Made by a program: the position numbers and the translations under genes
Shown here: positions 6,007-10,154 of the stretch, one piece after another
Numbering within the stretch: the stretch's first letter is position 1
How the letters are laid out: each line of letters starts with the position of its first letter
Notes under the pieces: generated by a model
The model's database searches: none
What the model saw: the letters and a program-made list of their open reading frames with translations, nothing else
Told to the model about the DNA's origin: nothing
Source of the DNA: Syntrophomonadaceae bacterium
GTDB lineage: Bacteria; Bacillota; Dethiobacteria; SKNC01
Reading direction: 5' to 3'
DNA length: 10,154 bases
Assembly: GCA_003555415.1 (NCBI GenBank)
Contig: PWHX01000072.1
Span: 1 to 10,154, forward strand

Positions 6007-7179
6007 ATGATTAAAAAACAAATTCTAATTATTGTTTTAACAATTGCTATGCTGTTTAGTTTCTTAGGGTCGATTCATGCTGCGGAACACCAGTTTGATT
6101 TACAGACAGAATCAGCACTTTTAGTAGATGCAACTACCGGGGAATTATTATTCGAAAAAAATATCCATGAGCCGTTGTATCCGGCAAGTATTACCAAAAT
6201 AATGACTCTGCTATTAGCCTTTGAAGCAATAGAAGAAGGAAAGGTAAGTCTAGAAGATGAGGTAATAGTAAGTGAAGAGGCTGCATCTATGGGCGGGTCT
6301 CAGATTTTTTTAGAACAAGGAGATAAAGTTTCTTTAGAAGATCTTTTAATCGGTATTGCTGTAGGCTCAGGTAACGATGCTTCTGTGGCTGTAGCTGAGC
6401 ACATAGCTGGATCTTTAGAAGGTTTTGTGGAGATAATGAACGAAAGAGCCTTTGAACTGGGGATGGACAATACTAATTTTGAAAATGCCTGCGGGTTACA
6501 TGTGGATGAACATGTAACGACGGCAAAGGATATAGTCATAATGTCCCGGGAACTTTTAAAATACCCTCAGGTTAATGAATGGTTTTCCATATGGATGGAT
6601 GAAGAATTTTTAAAAGGGAAAATCAGTGTAGAAGAAGGTATATATCTTAGCAATACTAACCGGCTAGTTCGCTATTACTCCGGGTGTGACGGGTTGAAGA
6701 CCGGCTTTACAGATCAAGCGGGTCACTGTATTGCAGCTACGGCAAAAAGGGAAGACTCCCGGTTTATATCCGTAATATTAAATGCCCCCGATAGCAAAAC
6801 CCGTTTTGATGAAGCTACCCAACTTTTAGATTATGCCTTTGCCAATTATAAAACTATACCTATAGCAGAAAAAGATGAAGTGGTGGGAGAAGTAGCGGTA
6901 CAAAAAGGTAAAGAAACAACTCTAAAACTGGTATTGGCTAAACAACTGGGTGTTTTAGTTAAAAAAGCTGATGATCCGGAATTCCAAAAAGACATAAATA
7001 TCACCCATTCTTTAAATGCTCCCATAACTAAAGGAGAAAATATTGGAGAATTTATTGTAATCTGGGAAGGGGAAGAAGTTGCTCAAGGAGATCTTTCGGC
7101 GGAAAAAGATGTTCAGCGGGCTACAGTTTTTGATATATTTTATAGAACTTTAGAAGCATGGGTTCGATTTGGGAAATAG
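6007..7179 (+). CDS. dacF: D-alanyl-D-alanine carboxypeptidase, DacF type
   Basis: This is a penicillin-binding D,D-carboxypeptidase that trims the terminal D-Ala of peptidoglycan stem peptides; DacF regulates spore cortex crosslinking from the forespore side. The 390-residue product has a signal peptide (two lysines, then a hydrophobic run to about residue 20) with likely cleavage near SIHA-AEH. Active-site motifs are SITK (Ser61, Lys64), SGN (121-123) and KTG (231-233). A C-terminal beta domain ends in an amphipathic helix (DIFYRTLEAWVRFGK) typical of membrane-anchored low-mass PBPs. I chose ATG 6007 because GAGGTGG (5994-6000) lies six bases ahead and the signal peptide then starts correctly; an upstream extension to 5974 would place the SD inside the gene. 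It has its own terminator and lies immediately before the spoIIA operon, as in Bacillus. Confidence 0.92.
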   Translation: MIKKQILIIVLTIAMLFSFLGSIHAAEHQFDLQTESALLVDATTGELLFEKNIHEPLYPASITKIMTLLLAFEAIEEGKVSLEDEVIVSEEAASMGGSQIFLEQGDKVSLEDLLIGIAVGSGNDASVAVAEHIAGSLEGFVEIMNERAFELGMDNTNFENACGLHVDEHVTTAKDIVIMSRELLKYPQVNEWFSIWMDEEFLKGKISVEEGIYLSNTNRLVRYYSGCDGLKTGFTDQAGHCIAATAKREDSRFISVILNAPDSKTRFDEATQLLDYAFANYKTIPIAEKDEVVGEVAVQKGKETTLKLVLAKQLGVLVKKADDPEFQKDINITHSLNAPITKGENIGEFIVIWEGEEVAQGDLSAEKDVQRATVFDIFYRTLEAWVRFGK

Positions 7180-7214
7180 ATAACATAACATCTAAAAAAA
7201 TAATAGGAAACATT

Positions 7215-7242
7215 AATTGCCTTCGGGCAATTTCTTTTTTTT
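7215..7242 (+). terminator. Intrinsic terminator after dacF
   Basis: AATTGCC (7215-7221) pairs with GGCAATT (7226-7232) around a UUCG tetraloop, followed by TTTCTTTTTTTT in which eight T's run from 7235 to 7242. It ends exactly where the sigma-H promoter of spoIIAA begins and separates dacF transcription from the spoIIA operon, at least partly. Confidence 0.85.
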
Positions 7243-7271
7243 GCAGGAGATATATTTATTATGTAGAATTA
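7243..7271 (+). promoter_or_regulatory. Sigma-H promoter of the spoIIA operon
   Basis: GCAGGAGAT (7243-7251) fits the sigma-H -35 RNAGGAWWW with one mismatch. GTAGAATTA (7263-7271) fits the -10 RNNGAATWW completely. The boxes are 11 bases apart, within the normal range. B. subtilis spoIIA is transcribed by sigma-H RNA polymerase with Spo0A~P. The start is expected near 7278. I could not find a convincing Spo0A box nearby. Confidence 0.75.
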
Positions 7272-7272
7272 T

Positions 7273-7301
7273 TTTCCAACATAAGGCAGAGATGTTGGAG
7301 G
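7273..7301 (+). promoter_or_regulatory. Hairpin covering the spoIIAA Shine-Dalgarno
   Basis: TTTCCAACAT (7273-7282) pairs with ATGTTGGAGG (7292-7301): eight continuous Watson-Crick pairs plus two terminal G-U pairs, with a 9-base loop. The right arm contains GGAGG of the SD GGAGGTG (7297-7303). The left arm starts two bases after the sigma-H -10 box. A transcript starting near 7278 would lack half of it, while read-through RNA from dacF would carry it whole. The pairing is seen; the role is inferred. Confidence 0.5.
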
Positions 7302-7312
7302 TGAATCTAAAA

Positions 7313-7654
7313 ATGAATATTGATATTGATATAGAGGCTAGAGGTCCAAAATTGATAGTACGCTTAAATGGAGAGCTTGATCATCATACAGCAGAATTAT
7401 TTCGCTCCAGGGTTCAAGAGGTATTGGCCCGGGGAAAAATGAAAAAAATTATTTTGAATTTATCCGGCCTTAACTTTATGGATAGTTCTGGAATTGGAGT
7501 TATCTTGGGCAGGTATAATTTTTTAAAACATAAAGGGGGGGCAATTGCAGTGTGTAACCTGCAGCCCCAGGTAAAAAAGGTTTTTTATACGGCAGGTTTA
7601 TTTAATATATTTAACGTGTATGGTTCTGAAAAAGAAGCTATTGATAATATTTAG
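7313..7654 (+). CDS. spoIIAA: Anti-sigma-F factor antagonist SpoIIAA
   Basis: This is an anti-anti-sigma factor of the STAS fold. Its unphosphorylated form binds SpoIIAB and releases sigma-F in the forespore; SpoIIAB phosphorylates it and SpoIIE dephosphorylates it. The 113-residue product matches the family length (B. subtilis 117). The phosphorylation site is Ser58 in FMDSSGIGVILGRY, at the same number as in B. subtilis. The start is ATG 7313, nine bases after GGAGGTG (7297-7303); the reading frame extends upstream to 7217, but that part runs through the terminator and promoter. spoIIAB begins 9 bases after the stop. Confidence 0.95.
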   Translation: MNIDIDIEARGPKLIVRLNGELDHHTAELFRSRVQEVLARGKMKKIILNLSGLNFMDSSGIGVILGRYNFLKHKGGAIAVCNLQPQVKKVFYTAGLFNIFNVYGSEKEAIDNI

Positions 7655-7663
7655 GGAGGAGAA

Positions 7664-8101
7664 ATGAGAAGTAAAATGGATAATTATATGAAACTTGAAA
7701 TACCCGGCAGATCTCAAAATGAGTCTTTTGCTAGAGTAGCCGTTGCTGCCTTTGCTTCACAGCTGGACCCGACTCTGGAAGAATTAAGCGATATAAAAAC
7801 TGTAGTTTCAGAAGCTGTTACTAATGCTATCATTCATGGTTACGTTAATGAAATAGGTAAAATTATAATTAAGGCACGATTAAGGGAAAATAACCTGGTG
7901 ATAGAAATTATAGATTTTGGTATAGGGATAGAAGACATAGAAAAAGCTCGGGAGCCTCTTTATACCTCTAAACCTGAACTAGAGAGGTCTGGCATGGGCT
8001 TTACAATAATAGATAAATTTATGGATCAGGTAGAAATAGCTTCAGAAAGCAGCAAGGGCACTACAGTAAAAATGGTTAAGAATATAGAAAAAAAGAAATA
8101 A
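7664..8101 (+). CDS. spoIIAB: Anti-sigma-F factor and SpoIIAA kinase, SpoIIAB
   Basis: SpoIIAB is a GHKL-fold serine kinase. As a dimer with ATP it holds sigma-F inactive, and it phosphorylates SpoIIAA. The 145-residue product carries the N-box EAVTNAIIHGY (Glu50, Asn54), the G1 box DFGIGIEDIEKA and the G2 box ERSGMGFTIIDKFMD. SQNESFARV near the N-terminus holds Arg24, equivalent to B. subtilis Arg20. The offset of four from B. subtilis numbering suggests that ATG 7676 would give the family length. However, the SD GGGAGGAG (7654-7661 region) fits ATG 7664 better, although the spacing is tight, and I keep 7664. It follows spoIIAA closely and sigF starts 26 bases on. Confidence 0.95.
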   Translation: MRSKMDNYMKLEIPGRSQNESFARVAVAAFASQLDPTLEELSDIKTVVSEAVTNAIIHGYVNEIGKIIIKARLRENNLVIEIIDFGIGIEDIEKAREPLYTSKPELERSGMGFTIIDKFMDQVEIASESSKGTTVKMVKNIEKKK

Positions 8102-8127
8102 CACGTCTAATTAGGGGACTTTAAATT

Positions 8128-8826
8128 ATGGACGAATTGCTTAAAAAAGCTAAACAAGGTGATATCCCCTCCCGGGAGAGAATTGTAGAATTGAATATTC
8201 CCCTGGTAGAAAATCTGGTACGTCGTTTCTTCCCTTCCCCGGGAGAAAGGGAAGATCTTATTCAGGTCGGGTGTTTAGGGCTGCTAAAAGCGCTAGATAG
8301 ATTTGACCTATTAAGAAATTTGAAATTTTCAACCTATGCAGTCCCTGTTATTTTAGGAGAAATAAAAATGTATTTGCGTAAAAACCATGTATTTAAAGCC
8401 AGCAGATCTTTAAGCACACTGGCTAGAAATATAAAGCTAAAAAAAGAGGATTTTGTAAAAAACAATGGCAGGGAACCTTCTATTGGAGAGCTAGCTGAAG
8501 AGCTTAAAACTAACCGGGAAGAAATTATTATGGCTCTTGAAATAAACCAGGATCTCTTATCCTTAGAAGAATCTCCTTATTTTTATGGTAAAGAAACATC
8601 AGCAACGGCTGAACCACAGGAATCAGGAGAAGATTTTATTTTAAATAGAATTACTATAAAAGAAATCCTGGCTTCCCTGAAGGGCAGGGAACGACAGGTA
8701 ATTTTTTTGCGTTTTTTTGAAGAAAAAAGTCAGCAGGAAACAGCTGAAAAACTGGGTATTTCTCAGGTTCATGTTTCCCGTTTGGAAAGAAAAATATTAA
8801 ATGAAATAAAAGAAGCCTTCCAGTAG
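8128..8826 (+). CDS. sigF: RNA polymerase sigma-F factor
   Basis: This is the first forespore-specific sigma factor. The 232-residue product has region 2 (EDLIQVGCLGLLKALDRFDL and KFSTYAVPVILGEIKMYLR), region 3 (about 95-140) and region 4 with a helix-turn-helix (QQETAEKLGISQVHVSRLER). The phrase FSTYAVPVILGEI and the position behind spoIIAB identify it as sigma-F; the paralogue sigma-G would be encoded elsewhere with its own neighbours. It lacks the roughly 20-residue N-terminal tail of B. subtilis sigma-F. After region 2.4 it has LRKNHVFKASRSL where Bacillus has IRDDGTVKVSRSL, replacing the usual acidic pair. The SD AGGGG (8113-8117) is weaker than for its neighbours. No terminator follows, so read-through into the spoVA genes is possible. 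Confidence 0.94.
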   Translation: MDELLKKAKQGDIPSRERIVELNIPLVENLVRRFFPSPGEREDLIQVGCLGLLKALDRFDLLRNLKFSTYAVPVILGEIKMYLRKNHVFKASRSLSTLARNIKLKKEDFVKNNGREPSIGELAEELKTNREEIIMALEINQDLLSLEESPYFYGKETSATAEPQESGEDFILNRITIKEILASLKGRERQVIFLRFFEEKSQQETAEKLGISQVHVSRLERKILNEIKEAFQ

Positions 8827-8835
8827 CAGCTATAT

Positions 8836-8865
8836 TTATAAAATATCTCTCCTTGTAGCATACTA
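8836..8865 (+). promoter_or_regulatory. Candidate sigma-G promoter for the spoVA operon
   Basis: CATACTA (8859-8865) fits the sigma-G -10 CATNNTA completely. TTATA (8836-8840) fits the -35 GNATR except at its first base, with an 18-base spacer. B. subtilis spoVA is sigma-G dependent, so a promoter in this 69-base gap is expected. Transcription would start near 8872. Confidence 0.5.
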
Positions 8866-8895
8866 AGATTAAGAAAACTAACATAGGTGAGAAAA

Positions 8896-9102
8896 ATGTT
8901 GAAAGTTTATAAAGATTATCTGGTCCTTTTAGCCCTGATTATAATGATCTTAATTATCTTTATCTTAGCCTGGCAGTTTATCTTTAGCCCTTTGGAGGAT
9001 GATCAGCCCAGTCGTTCCCGAATGGTATGGCAATTGCAGTGGGAGGTTATAGCTGTTTATGTCCCACCAGGTAATTTACCTTTGCTTATATTCTCAGGTT
9101 AA
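8896..9102 (+). CDS. Small membrane ORF overlapping the start of spoVAA
   Basis: I do not recognise this 68-residue product. It starts MLKVYKDYLV, has one strong membrane segment at about 8-33, and then a hydrophilic stretch (SPLEDDQPSRSR). A tail of about 30 residues is partly encoded in the 44-base overlap with spoVAA, in another frame. ATG 8896 follows AGGTGA (8885-8890) at five bases; a GTG at 8887 would overlap that SD. It is not a broken N-terminus of SpoVAA, because SpoVAA aligns with its family from its own start and has an in-frame stop two codons upstream. B. subtilis has no gene at this position. The ORF could be a real membrane protein of the operon or mainly a device for translating spoVAA. 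Confidence 0.55.
   Translation: MLKVYKDYLVLLALIIMILIIFILAWQFIFSPLEDDQPSRSRMVWQLQWEVIAVYVPPGNLPLLIFSG
9039..9067 (+). promoter_or_regulatory. Stem locking the spoVAA SD and start codon
   Basis: GTGGGA (9039-9044) pairs perfectly with TCCCAC (9062-9067). The left arm holds the first part of the spoVAA SD GGGAGG (9041-9046), the ATG is in the loop, and the right arm is codons 2-3 of spoVAA. The whole element is inside the upstream small ORF, so ribosomes translating that ORF would open it. Confidence 0.5.
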
Positions 9103-9700
9103 TATTAGTTTCGGGGAAACTTTAAACATTGGTAAAGTGGCCGAGATTGAAGGTAGCCCTGATATTATAGATAAAATATCAGGAATTCCCTTAAGCTTAG
9201 AATTAAAAGAAGGTGAAGACAGGAAAGTTTTATCCTCTTTGTTTCTGGTTAAACTTATAAAGTTATATAATCCAGAAATAGATATAAGGGTGTTGGGATT
9301 AACAGATACTATCATTAAAACTAAAAGAGGCAAATCTTCTTCAAATAATCCTATAAGGTTAGCTTTTATTTATCTTGTATGTCTTCTCTTGTTTATCGGT
9401 TCAGCCATGGCTATTATGAACTTTCATGCTGATGTAAGTATGCCTACTGTACATCAGCAGATTTTTCAAATTCTTACGGGAGAAGAAAGGCGTAACCCCC
9501 TTGTACTTCAGGTGCCATATTCTATAGGCATAGGATTGGGTATGTTTGTTTTTTTTAATCGTCTTTTTAAAAAACGCATAAATAAAGAACCCAGTCCTCT
9601 GGAAGTAGAAATGTTTTTATATGAAGAAAATGTTAACAAATATGTAAGAGCAAGCCAAAACAAAGTTAAAAGCCAGATTAACAATAAAGACCAGGAATAA
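9059..9700 (+). CDS. spoVAA: Stage V sporulation protein AA
   Basis: SpoVAA is a component of the SpoVA inner-membrane machinery that imports Ca-dipicolinate into the forespore and releases it at germination. The 213-residue product is close to B. subtilis (206). It has an N-terminal soluble domain (about 1-95, with GETLNIGKVAEIEG and a DIRVLGLTDTIIK segment), a membrane segment at about 99-120 followed by NFHADVSMPTVHQ, and a second at about 153-168 in QVPYSIGIGLGMFVFFNRLF. The conserved EPSPLEVEMF is at 177-186. ATG 9059 is set by an in-frame stop at 9050-9052 and by family alignment. The SD GGGAGG is 12 bases away, rather far, which suggests dependence on translation of the overlapping upstream ORF. 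Confidence 0.93.
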   Translation: MSHQVIYLCLYSQVNISFGETLNIGKVAEIEGSPDIIDKISGIPLSLELKEGEDRKVLSSLFLVKLIKLYNPEIDIRVLGLTDTIIKTKRGKSSSNNPIRLAFIYLVCLLLFIGSAMAIMNFHADVSMPTVHQQIFQILTGEERRNPLVLQVPYSIGIGLGMFVFFNRLFKKRINKEPSPLEVEMFLYEENVNKYVRASQNKVKSQINNKDQE

Positions 9701-9711
9701 GGATGTAGAAT

Positions 9712-10131
9712 ATGGGCAGAATATTATTGCTTATGCTTATAGGGTTTGCCGAAGGAATTGTGGTAGGAACAGCTATAGTGGCTTTTCTTACTTTATTGGA
9801 TATAGTTCCCCGACTGGCACAATTTACGGAAACTTATGATAAATGCAGTTATTATGAATTTTCTATAGTTTTTGGAGCTGTTACAGGTGCTCTTATTGTA
9901 TTTTTAAATTGGCAGTTAAATTTACCCAATTTAATAGTAGTAATAATTGGTTTGTTTATGGGAATATTTATAGGCTTATTAGCTGCTGCTCTAACCGAAG
10001 TGCTAAATGTTTTACCGGTTCTTTCTAAAAGGCTTGGCTTGCAGCACGAGATATATCTTATGTTAATGTCTTTGATACTGGGCAAAGTAGCGGGATCTTT
10101 AATTTACTGGCTGGTTCCTGCGTTGTGGTAA
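9712..10131 (+). CDS. spoVAB: Stage V sporulation protein AB
   Basis: SpoVAB is a polytopic partner of SpoVAA in the forespore inner membrane, within the dipicolinate channel system. The 139-residue product matches B. subtilis (about 141). Four hydrophobic segments lie at about 3-27, 48-65, 72-94 and 113-134. The family phrases VAFLTLLDIVPRL and AAALTEVLNVLPVLSKRLGL are clear. ATG 9712 follows an AAGGAT SD (9699-9704) that overlaps the spoVAA stop codon, so the two genes are likely coupled. spoVAC is expected next. Confidence 0.94.
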   Translation: MGRILLLMLIGFAEGIVVGTAIVAFLTLLDIVPRLAQFTETYDKCSYYEFSIVFGAVTGALIVFLNWQLNLPNLIVVIIGLFMGIFIGLLAAALTEVLNVLPVLSKRLGLQHEIYLMLMSLILGKVAGSLIYWLVPALW

Positions 10132-10148
10132 ATCATTAATTATTAAAA

Positions 10149-10154
10149 AAGGAG
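10149..10154 (+). promoter_or_regulatory. Shine-Dalgarno of the next gene, presumably spoVAC
   Basis: AAGGAG ends the window, 18-23 bases after the spoVAB stop codon. In the conserved order the next gene is spoVAC, whose start codon should lie within about ten bases of the edge. Confidence 0.6.

Noticed and set aside
7141..7242. Spo0A box upstream of the spoIIA promoter (GGTTCGATTT near 7161)
   Set aside because: It departs from TTCGNCA at two positions and lies about 115 bases upstream; no better box was found.
8113..8170. AGGGGA of the sigF SD pairing with TCCCCT in sigF codons 13-15
   Set aside because: Six pairs across a 46-base loop are not convincing without folding support, so it was not counted with the other locked starts.
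8887..9700. Frameshifted spoVAA split into two ORFs
   Set aside because: The downstream ORF aligns with the SpoVAA family from its own ATG and has an in-frame stop just upstream, so it is complete. The upstream ORF is a separate membrane ORF.

Overview
The window is a slice of the core sporulation chromosome region of a low-GC, endospore-forming Bacillota. It looks more like a clostridial lineage than a Bacillus. All genes read on the + strand, and the order follows the conserved Bacillus neighbourhood nudF, spoIIM, fur, yqzK, xerD, drm, punA, dacF, spoIIAA, spoIIAB, sigF, spoVAA, spoVAB, with three differences. An alanine dehydrogenase gene lies where fur is expected. A pyrimidine-nucleoside phosphorylase gene lies where punA is expected. 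A small membrane ORF sits between sigF and spoVAA. No mobile element, CRISPR array, tRNA or rRNA was seen, and no stretch over 300 bases lacks a gene.

Region 1 (1-1944): the 3' end of a NUDIX ADP-ribose pyrophosphatase gene, spoIIM (engulfment), and ald. B. subtilis ald is also known as spoVN and is needed for normal sporulation. Region 2 (1945-2445): a small membrane protein resembling DUF4227/YqzK. Its Shine-Dalgarno (SD) sequence lies inside an uninterrupted 25-bp hairpin. Region 3 (2446-5903): xerD, deoB and pdp, a tight operon for chromosome-dimer resolution and nucleoside salvage, closed by an intrinsic terminator. Region 4 (6007-7242): dacF, a sporulation D,D-carboxypeptidase gene with a candidate sigma-F promoter and a UUCG-loop terminator. 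Region 5 (7243-8826): a strong sigma-H promoter match followed by spoIIAA, spoIIAB and sigF, the anti-anti-sigma / anti-sigma / sigma switch that starts forespore gene expression. Region 6 (8836-10154): a candidate sigma-G promoter, the small overlapping membrane ORF, spoVAA and spoVAB (dipicolinate transport), and an SD for the next gene, presumably spoVAC, just beyond the edge.

The most interesting signal is not a gene. Four genes (spoIIM, the DUF4227-like gene, spoIIAA, spoVAA) have their SD or start region in an RNA stem. For spoIIM the upstream arm lies ahead of the predicted start of transcription from its own sporulation promoter, and for spoIIAA it partly does. Read-through mRNA could then be locked while promoter-specific mRNA is open. 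For spoVAA the stem lies inside the overlapping upstream ORF, so a translating ribosome would open it. The pairings are read directly from the sequence; the regulatory meaning is inference.
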